Below, one piece after another: positions 9,159 to 19,334 of a stretch of 64,000 bases of DNA. The translations under genes and the position numbers were made by a program. Source of the stretch: an uncultured Sphingomonadaceae bacterium. GTDB lineage: Bacteria > Pseudomonadota > Alphaproteobacteria > Sphingomonadales > Sphingomonadaceae. The DNA lies in contig CANNCV010000001.1 in assembly GCA_947503245.1 (NCBI GenBank), positions 433,501-497,500 on the forward strand. Direction: 5' to 3'. The notes under the pieces are model-generated. The model worked only from the letters and a program-made list of their open reading frames with translations, was not told the origin of the DNA and searched no databases. The number at the start of each line of letters is the position of its first letter. Within the stretch, counting starts at the first letter, position 1.

Positions 9159-11810
9159 TTGAAATATTTTAAAACGGGCGCATCGCTTGCGGTTATCGCA
9201 GCTATGGGCTGTGCATCGGCACAAGCTCAAGAAACACAAAGTCAACAGCCACAGGCAGAAGAACAAGATCAGCAAAGAGGGGTTCAGGAAATTGTCGTCA
9301 CTGCAACAAAACGCAGTGCGGACTTGCAAGATGTTCCTGTTGCGGTTCAGGCATTAGGTGAAGAAACTCTCGATCAGCTGAACGTGACGGTTTTTGACGA
9401 TTATCTGCAACAATTGCCAGGTGTTACCGCTGGCGGTGGTGGCCCCGGCCAAAGCACCATCTATATTCGCGGTCTGGCTTCGACCACGCCCAACCTAACC
9501 ACCGCTGGTGTTGCTGGTCTGGCGCCCAATGTGGCGCTTTATCTTGATGAACAACCTGTCTCTCAACCGGGTCGTAACCTTGACGTTTACGCAGCCGACC
9601 TTGAGCGCGTAGAGGTTCTCTCCGGTCCGCAAGGCACATTATTTGGTGCCAGTTCACAAGCGGGTACGGTGCGTTTGATCACCAACAAGCCAGTGCTTGG
9701 CGAATTTCAGGCAAAGGTCAAAGCAGGCGTTGCCTTCACAAAGAGCGGCGCTATCAGCAACAATTTCGAAGCCACTTTGAACGTGCCCATTGGCGATCGC
9801 TTTGCGCTTCGGGCCGTTGGTTATTATGACAATCAGGGCGGTTATATCGACAATGTCGCCGGCACACGCAGCACGATCGAAAGTGCGCGCTTCCGTCCCG
9901 AAGGTACGGTGAGAGAAAATGGCGTACCGGTAAATGCCGCGCGTGCAGGTCTTCAGGCCGGAGCGGATCTCAGCAACGTCAATTTCCTATTGGCAGATAA
10001 CAGCAATCTGGTTGAGGAAAATTTCAACGATACCCAATATCTGGGCTTTCGTATCAGCGGCAAATATGAATTTTCCGATAGCTGGAACCTGACAGTTGCG
10101 CATGCACGGCAGGGTCTGGATTCAGATGGTGTGTTTTTCACTGATCCGTCATTGGGCGATCTGGAAATTCAGCGTTTCGAAGAAGATGAAATTGAAGATG
10201 ATTTCAGCAATACCAGCTGGACATTGGAAGGCCGTATCGGCGCATTGGAAATCGTCTATACGGGCGCATATACCGAGCGTGAAACATCACAGCGCGTAGA
10301 TTATTCCGACTATCTGTTTGTTGGCCAATATCTGCCTTATTATATTTGCGATGGGTCAGTATCCTATCCCGGTGCTGGCGGCCCTTCAGGAACATGCCAG
10401 GCACCAAATCTGTTCGTAAACTCGCTTACGGAGACAGAGGTACAAACGCATGAACTTCGGTTCAGTACCCCTGATGATTATTGGGTCAAAGTCACTGCTG
10501 GTGCTTTTTATAGCGATCTTGAGCTGACCGAACGTAACGACTTCACCTATCCGGGCAGCACAGCCATTGATCTGTTCGGCGGTTCTTTCCCGCCCAACTT
10601 TGCCCAGCCTAATGCTTTTGCAACAGACCGCACCGCATTTCCCGCTGGCGTGATCTTCCGCAACGATGTGCGCCGGACCGATGAACAATTCGGTATATTT
10701 GGTGAAGCAACATTTGATGTGTCGGATCAGTTCGCCATTACTTTGGGCGCACGCTATTTCGATGTTGAAGTTGATCTTGAAGGCAGCGCGAACAGCTCTT
10801 TCTGTAACTCCAGCGGTGTCGATGAAAATGCCTTTGGCACGAACATCAGCGACCTGTTCGATGGCGATGGCAGCTTTACCTTTATTGGCAGCTGTACAGA
10901 TGCATTGCGGCAAACCTTTACCGCAGGGCAATCTATAGAGGACATTGAAGCCGCTGGCCTGTCCAACGCACAAGCCCAGCAAGTTTTCAATTCGCTTGCT
11001 GCGCCTGACACAGCGTCAACCGATGGCTTTATCTTTAAAATCAACGCGACATGGACGCCAACTGATGATCTGCTATTTTATGCAACCTATTCAGAAGGTT
11101 TCCGCCCTGGCCTGTTAAACCGCCCAGGCGGCGCAACCAGCCCCACCGGTTTTGTCGTGCCTTTCGCGCTTGATACCGATGATGTGCAAAATTATGAAAT
11201 TGGCTGGAAAACCTCATTATTTGATAATCAGGTCCGGTTTAACGGCAATGCATTTTTTGTTGATATTCAAAGACTGCAAACCACCATTTTTGACACCAGC
11301 ATCACCAATTTGTTCTTCTCGGACAATGCGGCCGACGCGGAAATTTTTGGTGTTGAAGGTGATATCACCATTGCTCCTTATGCTGTTGATGGGTTGACCG
11401 TCTCTGCCGGTTTCTCTTTCCTTGATACCGAGGTGACCGAAGTGCTGACACCAACAGGCGATGTGCTTGTTGGTTCTACCCTTGCCTTTGCACCCAGCTT
11501 CCAAGGCAATATACGCGCACGTTATGAGTGGAATGTTTTTGGTGACTGGACTGGCCATGTCCAACCGCAGCTAACGCACTCTGCTTCTGTTGCGACGGAT
11601 ATTATTCAGATCAACCGTCTGACACTTGATAGCTGGACAACTGTTGGTTTTGCTGCAGGTATTACCAATGATAGTTGGTCGCTCGAACTCTTTGGTGAAA
11701 ACCTGTTCGACGAACGCGCCCAGATCAGCGCCAATTTTGTCAATGACCGGTCACGGATCACTGTCAACCGTCCTCTCACGGTCGGGCTGAGAGCATCTTT
11801 CAGATACTAA
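9159..11810 (+). CDS. TonB-dependent outer-membrane receptor
   Basis: An 883-residue beta-barrel receptor that imports large or scarce substrates using TonB energy. The start is TTG at 9159 with GAGG five bases upstream, giving a signal peptide ending AQAQ. The plug domain begins at QEIVVTATKR, close to a TonB-box-like stretch, and carries typical plug motifs (GPQGTLFGASSQAGTVRLIT). The barrel follows and ends in an aromatic residue (SFRY), as expected for BAM recognition. The YSEGFRPGLLNRPGG segment is typical of the sphingomonad receptors often annotated as pesticin/sugar-like. Monocistronic, with its own terminator. The substrate cannot be deduced. Confidence 0.93.
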   Translation: MKYFKTGASLAVIAAMGCASAQAQETQSQQPQAEEQDQQRGVQEIVVTATKRSADLQDVPVAVQALGEETLDQLNVTVFDDYLQQLPGVTAGGGGPGQSTIYIRGLASTTPNLTTAGVAGLAPNVALYLDEQPVSQPGRNLDVYAADLERVEVLSGPQGTLFGASSQAGTVRLITNKPVLGEFQAKVKAGVAFTKSGAISNNFEATLNVPIGDRFALRAVGYYDNQGGYIDNVAGTRSTIESARFRPEGTVRENGVPVNAARAGLQAGADLSNVNFLLADNSNLVEENFNDTQYLGFRISGKYEFSDSWNLTVAHARQGLDSDGVFFTDPSLGDLEIQRFEEDEIEDDFSNTSWTLEGRIGALEIVYTGAYTERETSQRVDYSDYLFVGQYLPYYICDGSVSYPGAGGPSGTCQAPNLFVNSLTETEVQTHELRFSTPDDYWVKVTAGAFYSDLELTERNDFTYPGSTAIDLFGGSFPPNFAQPNAFATDRTAFPAGVIFRNDVRRTDEQFGIFGEATFDVSDQFAITLGARYFDVEVDLEGSANSSFCNSSGVDENAFGTNISDLFDGDGSFTFIGSCTDALRQTFTAGQSIEDIEAAGLSNAQAQQVFNSLAAPDTASTDGFIFKINATWTPTDDLLFYATYSEGFRPGLLNRPGGATSPTGFVVPFALDTDDVQNYEIGWKTSLFDNQVRFNGNAFFVDIQRLQTTIFDTSITNLFFSDNAADAEIFGVEGDITIAPYAVDGLTVSAGFSFLDTEVTEVLTPTGDVLVGSTLAFAPSFQGNIRARYEWNVFGDWTGHVQPQLTHSASVATDIIQINRLTLDSWTTVGFAAGITNDSWSLELFGENLFDERAQISANFVNDRSRITVNRPLTVGLRASFRY

Positions 11811-11830
11811 GCGCAGCAACATAATGACGA

Positions 11831-11865
11831 AAGGGGGGCTTCATTACTGATCGCCCCCCTTTTTC
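11831..11865 (+). terminator. Rho-independent terminator after the TonB receptor
   Basis: A nine-base G/C-rich stem (AAGGGGGGC / GCCCCCCTT) with a 13-base loop is followed directly by TTTTCT. It separates the receptor gene from the following sulfotransferase gene. Confidence 0.9.
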
Positions 11866-11902
11866 TAGACAGCAAGCCCTTAATCGCCCATGATCTATAT
11901 AG

Positions 11903-13900
11903 ATGTCTGACCCCCAACAAATCGATCAAAGCTGGATGCAATCCGTCCAGTCACTCATGTATAATGGGCAGTTTGAACGGGCGTTGCATGACGTTGGCAA
12001 TGTGCTGAAAGCTGATCCCGACAATATTGACGGGTTATATATAAAGGCGGTTTGCGAACGCTATCTTGGGCGCAATCAGGTTGCACTGGCCAGTATAGAA
12101 CACCTTAAAGGGCTCTCCCCCGATTTCGGGCGCGCGCATCAGGAAGAGGGCCATATCCACCGTGCGCTTGGCAATTTGGATGCGGCTCTGGCGGCGTATA
12201 AACGGGCATGTCAGTGCAACCCTGTCTTACAGGCCAGTTGGAAGGCTCAGGCCGATATTCTGCAAAGCCGCGGTGAAAAGATTGTCGCAGCAGAAATGCG
12301 CGGGCAGGAACAGCGCATTTCAAGCCTTCCCAAAGAATTGGTCGCGGTGTCACACCTGCTTTATGAAGGCAAGCTGGTCAAAGCCGAAACCGCATGTCGA
12401 CATTTCCTGCAAAAACACCCGCATCATGTGGAAGCGATGCGTTTGCTGGCTGATATTGGTGGCCGGCTCGGCGTATTGGAAGATAGCGACTTTCTGCTCG
12501 AAAGCGCGCTGGAATTTGAGCCTGACAATATTCAGGTGCGCATTGATTATATACAGGTTCTGCGCAAACGGCAGAAATTTGCCGAAGCGCTGAGCGAAAG
12601 CCGAAAACTCTATGAGCGTGATACGGCCAACCCTGTTTTTCAATCGCTCTATGCCATAGAGTTGATGCAGACTGGCGAATATGAAAATGCCCTTGCACTG
12701 TTTGATGATGTGCTTGCCCATCTCCCCAATGACCCCATCACCCTCACCTCACGTGGTCATGCGCTAAAAACCTATGGCCGTCATGATGACGCCGTGCAGT
12801 CCTATCAAAAAGCGATTCATTCAGATGCTGGACATGGTGACGCTTATTATGGCTTGGCAAATCTGAAAACCTATCACTTTGGCGATGATGAGATCGCTGC
12901 GATGCAGGTGCAATTGTCCAGCGGCCAATTAAGCTATCAAAATCGTATCCATATGTGCTTTGCACTGGGCAAGGCCTATGAAGATCGCAAAGATTATGAT
13001 CAGTCATTCGGCTATTATGACAATGGCAATCTGTTAAAACGTCAACAGTCGCGATATGATGCCGACAAGATGACGGCCGAGCTGGACGCACAAATTGCCG
13101 CTTGCACTCCGGAGCTGTTCGCTAGCCAGAGCAACAAAGGCCATATGGCGCAGGATCCGATTTTCATCTTGGGATTGCCACGCGCGGGGTCAACATTGCT
13201 GGAGCAGATATTGGCATCGCACAGTCAGGTTGATGGTACGCTGGAGCTGCCTAATATATTGTCACTTGCACACAGGCTGCGCCGAAAAAAGCGTGCTGGC
13301 AATATTTCACTCTATCCAGATAATCTGCACGAATTATCAGCGCAGCAACTGGCAGAAATGGGTGAGAATTTTATCGAGACTACACGAATTCATCGGCAAG
13401 GTGCGCCGTTTTTCATTGATAAGATGCCCAATAACTTCCGGCATATCGGGCTTATCAAGCTCATCCTGCCCAATGCCAAAATTATTGATGCCCGCCGCGA
13501 ACCCATGGCCTGTTGCTTCTCAGGCTTTAAGCAGCTCTTTGCCGAGGGTCAGGAGTTCACCTACGGCCTTAAAGAAATCGGCCAATATTATCGTGATTAT
13601 GTGCGGCTGATGGATCATTGGGATAGCGTCCTGCCCGGTGCAATTTTGCGCGTGCAGCATGAAGATGTTCTGGACGACCTTGAGGGTCAGGTAAAGCGCA
13701 TGCTGGACTATCTCGCTCTGCCTTTTGAACAGGCATGTATAGATTTTCACAAAACAAAACGGGCGGTCAGAACCGCCAGTTCCGAACAGGTTCGCCAACC
13801 TATTAGCAAGGCAAGCGTCGATCTCTGGCGTCATTATGAAGACCATTTGCAGCCGCTCAAAAATGCGCTGGGAACAAAAATATTGGAGCCACAAGCGTGA
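11903..13900 (+). CDS. TPR-repeat protein with C-terminal sulfotransferase domain
   Basis: A 665-residue two-part protein. Residues 1 to about 400 are tetratricopeptide helices, with repeats such as the one beginning FERALHDVGNVLKADPDN. The C-terminal part is a PAPS-dependent sulfotransferase (Sulfotransfer_3 type): the 5'-phosphosulfate loop LPRAGSTLLEQIL is near residue 424, and the later DARREPMACCFSGF segment resembles the 3'-phosphate-binding part. No signal peptide, so cytosolic. Genes of this class often sit beside TonB receptors in sphingomonads, as here. The stop overlaps the GTG start of the BCCT transporter. Acceptor substrate unknown. No clear ribosome-binding site was seen before ATG 11903. 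Confidence 0.85.
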   Translation: MSDPQQIDQSWMQSVQSLMYNGQFERALHDVGNVLKADPDNIDGLYIKAVCERYLGRNQVALASIEHLKGLSPDFGRAHQEEGHIHRALGNLDAALAAYKRACQCNPVLQASWKAQADILQSRGEKIVAAEMRGQEQRISSLPKELVAVSHLLYEGKLVKAETACRHFLQKHPHHVEAMRLLADIGGRLGVLEDSDFLLESALEFEPDNIQVRIDYIQVLRKRQKFAEALSESRKLYERDTANPVFQSLYAIELMQTGEYENALALFDDVLAHLPNDPITLTSRGHALKTYGRHDDAVQSYQKAIHSDAGHGDAYYGLANLKTYHFGDDEIAAMQVQLSSGQLSYQNRIHMCFALGKAYEDRKDYDQSFGYYDNGNLLKRQQSRYDADKMTAELDAQIAACTPELFASQSNKGHMAQDPIFILGLPRAGSTLLEQILASHSQVDGTLELPNILSLAHRLRRKKRAGNISLYPDNLHELSAQQLAEMGENFIETTRIHRQGAPFFIDKMPNNFRHIGLIKLILPNAKIIDARREPMACCFSGFKQLFAEGQEFTYGLKEIGQYYRDYVRLMDHWDSVLPGAILRVQHEDVLDDLEGQVKRMLDYLALPFEQACIDFHKTKRAVRTASSEQVRQPISKASVDLWRHYEDHLQPLKNALGTKILEPQA

Positions 13901-15519
13901 GCAATCAAGGCATAGAAGAATCTGTCAGCATCAATAGCGAATATGAATGCGATTATGAGGCGGGGCAGGATAATGTGAACCCGTTCGGGCTGGAAATGCA
14001 CAATCCGGTCTTTTTCATCAGCGCCCTGCTGATCTTTTTGTTCGTTATCTCGACCTTGGCCTTTCCCGACATCTCGAAAGTCTGGTTCGAAGCGATCAAG
14101 GCTTGGACGCTGCAATATTTTGACTGGTTCTTTGTGATTGCCACTAATGTGGTTCTGCTCTTTTGCATTGGTGTGTTGGCATCGCCTCTGGGCAAAATCA
14201 GGCTGGGCGGACAAGACGCCAAACCAGAGTTCAGCACGATAAGCTGGATCGCGATGCTGTTTTCCGCTGGTATTGGTATTGGCATGGTCTTTTACGGCTC
14301 GGCTGAGCCCATGGCCTATTATACAGATTGGGGCGGCACGCCGCTCAATGTCGAACCGCGCACGCCCGAAGCGCAAAGATTGGCATTGGGCGCGACCATC
14401 TTTCACTGGGGCCTTACACCATGGGCCGTTTACGCGCTTATCGGCCTTTCTCTGGCCTTTTTTGCCTTCAACAAAGGTTTGCCGCTGACGATACGATCAG
14501 CTTTTTACCCCCTATTGGGTGAGCGCGTATGGGGCTGGCCAGGTCATATCATCGACATATTGGCGGTGATCGCAACATTATTCGGATTGGCCACATCGCT
14601 GGGCCTTGGTGCACAACAGGCCGCAACCGGTCTGTCTTTTCTCTTCGATATTGAGGCGAGCCTGACATCGCAATTGCTCTTAATTGCCGGTATTTCCGGG
14701 CTGGCCATCATATCCGTGGTCCGCGGCATGGATGGCGGCGTTAAATTGCTGAGCAACATCAATATGGTGCTGGCGGCCTTATTGTTGGCCTTTGTCTTTG
14801 TGACGGGCCCCACATCTGAGATTGTCTCCGGCTTTGGAACAGCTTTGGCCAGCTATGCCGAATATGCCATACCACTGAGCAATTGGGTCGGACGGGAAGA
14901 TACAGAATGGTATCATGGCTGGACCATATTCTATTGGGCATGGTGGGTAAGCTGGTCACCCTTTGTTGGCATGTTTATCGCGCGTATCTCCCGCGGCCGC
15001 ACAATCAGACAGTTTCTGAGCGTTGTCCTGATTGTCCCCGTTATCGTTGCCACCATCTGGTTCACCACCTTTGGTGTTACCGCGATGGAACAGATTAATA
15101 ATGGCATTGGTCAATTGCCCGGAGGTATCACACAGGCGCCTTTGGTCCTGTTCCAGATGCTGGAAAATCTGCCCATGACGGATATCATATCATCATTAGC
15201 AATTATCCTGCTGATCGTCTTTTTTGTGACATCATCAGATTCCGGATCATTGGTTATTGATGCCATTACGGCCGGTGGTCGCACTGATGCTCCTGTTTCA
15301 CAGCGGATTTTCTGGGCGATTTTGCAGGGGCTAGTTGCTGCTGCGCTATTGGTCGGTGGTGGTGCCGGCGCTTTGGGCGCAGTGCAAGCTGGCACAATTG
15401 CCAGTGGGTTGCCATTCACCTTCGTGCTGCTGGTTTGTTGCTACAGCCTTTTCAAAGGGCTGGTTTCAGAGCATCGCGCCTTAGCCAGTTTCGAGATAAA
15501 GGCCGAAGCAACCAGCTAG
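13897..15519 (+). CDS. BCCT-family transporter (betaine/choline/carnitine type)
   Basis: A 540-residue secondary transporter with about 12 membrane helices that takes up quaternary-ammonium osmolytes or metabolites, usually with sodium or protons. The GTG start lies in a GTGA overlap with the sulfotransferase stop. The aromatic signature YWAWWVSWSPFVGMFIARI, which forms the trimethylammonium box in BetP/CaiT, is intact, as are the glycine-rich AGIGIGMVFYGSAEP segment of helix 3 and the TSSDSGSLVID motif. The N-terminal tail is acidic (about 27 residues) and the C-terminal tail is short, so osmosensing of the BetP type is doubtful. Family firm; substrate open. Confidence 0.93.
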   Translation: MSNQGIEESVSINSEYECDYEAGQDNVNPFGLEMHNPVFFISALLIFLFVISTLAFPDISKVWFEAIKAWTLQYFDWFFVIATNVVLLFCIGVLASPLGKIRLGGQDAKPEFSTISWIAMLFSAGIGIGMVFYGSAEPMAYYTDWGGTPLNVEPRTPEAQRLALGATIFHWGLTPWAVYALIGLSLAFFAFNKGLPLTIRSAFYPLLGERVWGWPGHIIDILAVIATLFGLATSLGLGAQQAATGLSFLFDIEASLTSQLLLIAGISGLAIISVVRGMDGGVKLLSNINMVLAALLLAFVFVTGPTSEIVSGFGTALASYAEYAIPLSNWVGREDTEWYHGWTIFYWAWWVSWSPFVGMFIARISRGRTIRQFLSVVLIVPVIVATIWFTTFGVTAMEQINNGIGQLPGGITQAPLVLFQMLENLPMTDIISSLAIILLIVFFVTSSDSGSLVIDAITAGGRTDAPVSQRIFWAILQGLVAAALLVGGGAGALGAVQAGTIASGLPFTFVLLVCCYSLFKGLVSEHRALASFEIKAEATS

Positions 15520-15537
15520 TCCCTATGGGTCTGGCTC

Positions 15538-18291
15538 TTATGGTTCGGTGTCGCTAGGCACTTCGACAGAGTCATTCTTGGCGATTTGCGGCGTTAATGA
15601 TTGAATTTTGATCGCACCCAAGCTGACCAACGGGTTATCGTCGTCCAGAACGACTTTACCCTTGGCCAAGCCTGTCGCAGCGCGCAATATCTGTGCCGCC
15701 TCTTCAGCTATGCGCAGAGTATAAGCGCCATAGGGCACGCGATCGAAAAGGAAGAAACCGTCAAACTCGGTCAATGTGCTGCGTGCGACCTGACCTTCTT
15801 GATTGACCAGTTCAAGCGTAACACCGCCCACCCCGACACCGCCTGATTGTACTAGCGTGCCATCGACCTCTCCCGCTGCAACAAGCGGCAACTCAATACG
15901 TGTCGGCACGCCTGGACGCGGTGTCACCACAATGCCGGATGTAGATGGCTGCAAATAAGGGTCTGGCAAGCTGCCGCCATCAATACCAACCAGAATTGGC
16001 TGAAACGGGCGCAGACCATCTATTAACGCTCTGCCATTTTCATCGGTGGGTTGGTCAGCAATAGCCAGGCCAGCAGTCAGCTCAACCTCTTGCTCAAGCG
16101 GTTCATCTGGCTGTCGAATGCCATCACGGTTATTATCGCGGAACACTGTAGCCAGAACCTGACCATTGGATGCAAGACGCTCATTGCTGAAACGGAATTT
16201 TCCATTGCGTGGGTCCGGCCCGATGCTGAATGCCAGGTTGAGGCCAGCCGCAAAGGAACCGTCAGACGCTGCTTCAATGCTGCTATTGAGGGAGAATTTA
16301 TCAAATTGGCGAACATAGCCCAATGCCAACCGCGTACGATCATTCTCGCCATCAAAGCCTAGCTCTGCACGCCAGCTATTTCTGCCGCCATTGCGCCATT
16401 CGCCTATAATGGATGCTGTTCGAAAGCGTGTTTCCGGAGCAATGCGGAATCGCGACTCCCCGCGCAACCGGAATTTGCCGAAGCGAATATTGCCGAGCAA
16501 ACCTGCCTCTAGCTGGTCATCAGGGTTCGGACCAAAGGGATTGCGCGTGCGGTCATAATCCAGCTCGCCAGTGATAGAAACTCTTTGCAAATTGGCGGAA
16601 ACACGGCCGGATAGCTCTAAGGTATCGCTGCCGGTTGTACGCGTACGATATGTCGCATCAAACTCTACAGGAAAGGAGACACGGCCCCGTTTGAAGAAAT
16701 GGCTAACTGCAAGATTATGTCTTGAGTTCACGTTTTGTTCTAATTGATCAGACTGGAAGTCACTCGTCGCCCAGATTGTCTCAACGCGGTAAAAGCTGTT
16801 TCCACTGCGACCCAGTGCCTGACCACGCAAAGCACCCCCACCATTGCCATTTGCAGCAAGTGAGAAGTCAAATAACGTGTTGCCAAAAGCACGCCTAGCG
16901 CCCAGTTCAGCGATATTGAACCGCTCACCATCGACATTCAGGCTATGAATAGCGCCGGTGAGCGTTGTCCGCTTATCCAGGCCATGTTCCAGACCAACAC
17001 TCGCGCGCAAACCTTGTGTGCGCAAGACTGTCTCTTGCGCGCCTATGGTGATCAAATCTCGGCCTGACTCCGCAAAACCGGCCCAATAATATGTTTTGCC
17101 AGGTGGCAAGGCGTCAGCTCCGACGCGTTGACTCCGTCTTTCTCTGCGGATTTGCCCCTGCGGCCCATATAGCACAACCTCAAAGTCGTTACGGCCAAAC
17201 AGCAAAGGCACATCAACAAATTCATAACGGCCGTCGTCACGATTTTCCGCAAAAGCGATCAATTGATCATTGCGATACAGTTCAGCATCCCAACCAACCG
17301 GCAATGATCCGCGAAAACTGGTGCGGTCAAAGCTATTGCCCCGGTTAAGCGGTCTGTTTGTAATAAAGGCACCGCGTCCGATGACAGATTGCGCAACCAG
17401 TGGCGTGGAGAAAGTGGAAATATCGCCTGCTGCAACCTGTGTCGCGCCGGCAGGCCCCAATAACTCGCCATTAGGGTCTGATCTAAAGGCACGAACGCGC
17501 AGGCTTTCAGGAACACCTTGGTTATTCGATGCCAGCCGTGCATCAACCGATGCTTTGCCAATCTCTCCTGATGCAAAAAATTCATAGCGCACATCTACAT
17601 CTGACCGGTTGGTCGTGGAATCACGCAAGCCGCCCACAGAAACAACCGCATCAACAGACGGTGTTTGCCAGAATTTATAAGGCTGCTCCGCCTGTGGCAT
17701 GTCAGCAAGGTCAAAAATCTTTTGCGGGCGTATCTTAGCCGCTTTTTCTTTGCGCTCTGCAGCCCGTTGAAACGGCAATTTGCGGTCTGACGTTAAGAGT
17801 AACAACGCATTGGAAAGATCGGGCGTTAATTCGAGACCCAGCCATTTGGCCAAGGCTTTTGTATCAATACACCAGCCTTCCGGCGCATCATAAATATCAC
17901 CTGGTTTCAGTTGATATTTATTGTTCATGGTTTGTACCATACCTTGGTCACGATCAACAACCAGTGTCTCATTCTCAGCGAATATCCAGCCAGTTGCGCG
18001 GCGCGACTTCTTATCTAGTCGGACCGGAAGATTGAGTGACATAATGATATCGGCAAAATCAACGCATATGCCCTTTGGTGTTTGATACCCACGCACGCCA
18101 TCGCCTAGGCTGAACCGACCAGAGCGTATATCGAGCAACAAAAAGTCGTCATCGCTGGGCTGCCAATTGGCTGCACTTGGCGCTGATTGTGCATAGGCCA
18201 TACCCTGCCCCATAGACAGCGGGGCGGTCAGCATTGCTGCTGCCGCCATGACGCCAAAAGCGCCGCGCTGCAAGATGGGTTTCAGGGACAT
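15538..18291 (-). CDS. Usher-like outer-membrane protein of a DUF4402 chaperone-usher cluster
   Basis: A 917-residue exported protein with signal peptide residues 1-35 (ends AYAQS). Residues about 45-180 form a domain with paired LGDGVRGY...GICVDF and GDIYDAPEGWCID segments, each with one Cys, unlike the classical FimD/PapC N-domain. About 200-720 is rich in alternating beta strands and holds a plug-like part with usher flavour (GWDAELYRNDQLIAF, VDVPLLFGRNDFEVVLYGP). The C-terminal 200 residues carry an SdrD-like FRDNNRDGIRQPDEP segment near 715 and a carboxypeptidase-regulatory-like fold near 820. It follows a PapD-like chaperone by 28 bases. Probable role: exporting the DUF4402 subunit. The role rests on context and partial similarity. 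Confidence 0.72.
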   Translation of the reverse strand: MSLKPILQRGAFGVMAAAAMLTAPLSMGQGMAYAQSAPSAANWQPSDDDFLLLDIRSGRFSLGDGVRGYQTPKGICVDFADIIMSLNLPVRLDKKSRRATGWIFAENETLVVDRDQGMVQTMNNKYQLKPGDIYDAPEGWCIDTKALAKWLGLELTPDLSNALLLLTSDRKLPFQRAAERKEKAAKIRPQKIFDLADMPQAEQPYKFWQTPSVDAVVSVGGLRDSTTNRSDVDVRYEFFASGEIGKASVDARLASNNQGVPESLRVRAFRSDPNGELLGPAGATQVAAGDISTFSTPLVAQSVIGRGAFITNRPLNRGNSFDRTSFRGSLPVGWDAELYRNDQLIAFAENRDDGRYEFVDVPLLFGRNDFEVVLYGPQGQIRRERRSQRVGADALPPGKTYYWAGFAESGRDLITIGAQETVLRTQGLRASVGLEHGLDKRTTLTGAIHSLNVDGERFNIAELGARRAFGNTLFDFSLAANGNGGGALRGQALGRSGNSFYRVETIWATSDFQSDQLEQNVNSRHNLAVSHFFKRGRVSFPVEFDATYRTRTTGSDTLELSGRVSANLQRVSITGELDYDRTRNPFGPNPDDQLEAGLLGNIRFGKFRLRGESRFRIAPETRFRTASIIGEWRNGGRNSWRAELGFDGENDRTRLALGYVRQFDKFSLNSSIEAASDGSFAAGLNLAFSIGPDPRNGKFRFSNERLASNGQVLATVFRDNNRDGIRQPDEPLEQEVELTAGLAIADQPTDENGRALIDGLRPFQPILVGIDGGSLPDPYLQPSTSGIVVTPRPGVPTRIELPLVAAGEVDGTLVQSGGVGVGGVTLELVNQEGQVARSTLTEFDGFFLFDRVPYGAYTLRIAEEAAQILRAATGLAKGKVVLDDDNPLVSLGAIKIQSLTPQIAKNDSVEVPSDTEP

Positions 18292-18319
18292 TCTTTATCT
18301 AATACTTTGATTTATAATA

Positions 18320-19165
18320 TTATTGTAGCGCAGTGTCGATTTTGGAGATCAAACCGCCGCCAGCATTTGGTGCCTCGTAAAAGGCAATAGTCACAGGTGC
18401 TGAGCGCAATGCTTCTGCCAGCTCATCAGGAATGCTCAGACGTACAGTACGGTTTTCTAATTCAGGGTAGATGGCAATACCGCGCGCAACCATAAGAGGT
18501 TCGGAATCGCCCTGTCTGGTAACCCGTACTTCGCCATAAACAGAGCCTTGACCAGCGCGTGACATATCAAAAGCCAGAGCATGGCCGCCCTGTTCACGCT
18601 TTTCCAGTCGCCCATTGGCAATGCTGGCCGTCGCTTCCAAGCGGCCGCGGCGAATGATGATAGGGATGGTAACACCGTAAATCGGGGTCAGTGCGATCGA
18701 AAGGCCTTCAACCTGTGTGTTGATCTTTTCGGTAATCGCTTCGGCTTTGGGTATAGCACGGAACAGCATATGCGCACGATATTCACCATCGGCCAATCCA
18801 GCGGGAGCACGAATACCAATTCGAATGGCTTGCGGCTGATTGGGCGGCAATGTTACCCGGCGCGGTGCATAGCGTATCATTTGCAATGCTGCTTTTTCGA
18901 GCTGATTGACCTCTTCTTCAGAAACCTCCGCCAATGCCCCATCAGGGGTCATGCGGCGCAGTTCCAGGCTGATACGATATGTCGCCTCTTCTGCGCCAAC
19001 ATTGTTCAATATCACCTCGGTGCCGCGCTTTCCATCAAGCACTATACGGGTTGGTGCGACCAACAGATCCCCTCTGCCTTGTGCCATTGCCGGAACTGTG
19101 GCCTGCATGACTGCGGCGCCAGCAAGAAAAGCAGCGAATAGTAATTTGCCTACCGAACGGATCAT
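18320..19165 (-). CDS. PapD-like periplasmic chaperone
   Basis: A 281-residue exported protein resembling pilus-assembly chaperones, which hold subunits in the periplasm by donor-strand complementation. ATG 19165 was chosen because GGAG stands eight bases before it and a proper signal peptide follows (ends AMAQG); longer readings to 19279 add polar residues before the signal. The first Ig-like domain starts LLVAPTRIVLDGKRGTEVIL and carries the NVGAEEATYRI strand. The strand RYAPRRVTLPPNQPQAIRI matches the chaperone G1 region, which donates the hydrophobic strand. It lies between subunit and usher-like genes, as in classical chaperone-usher operons. Confidence 0.8.
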   Translation of the reverse strand: MIRSVGKLLFAAFLAGAAVMQATVPAMAQGRGDLLVAPTRIVLDGKRGTEVILNNVGAEEATYRISLELRRMTPDGALAEVSEEEVNQLEKAALQMIRYAPRRVTLPPNQPQAIRIGIRAPAGLADGEYRAHMLFRAIPKAEAITEKINTQVEGLSIALTPIYGVTIPIIIRRGRLEATASIANGRLEKREQGGHALAFDMSRAGQGSVYGEVRVTRQGDSEPLMVARGIAIYPELENRTVRLSIPDELAEALRSAPVTIAFYEAPNAGGGLISKIDTALQ

Positions 19166-19334
19166 CCCAAAAACTCCAAATTGTCTTTCCATTGCGGCCT
19201 GAACATACATTCCCATGGCCGACTGATCGGGTACCGGTATCGACAAATATGGTTTATAAATTGCTAACCAGCGCCGCAAAATGGCATATAAAAAGGGGCG
19301 CAGAGCAAAACTGCCCTACACCCCCTTATTGCTT

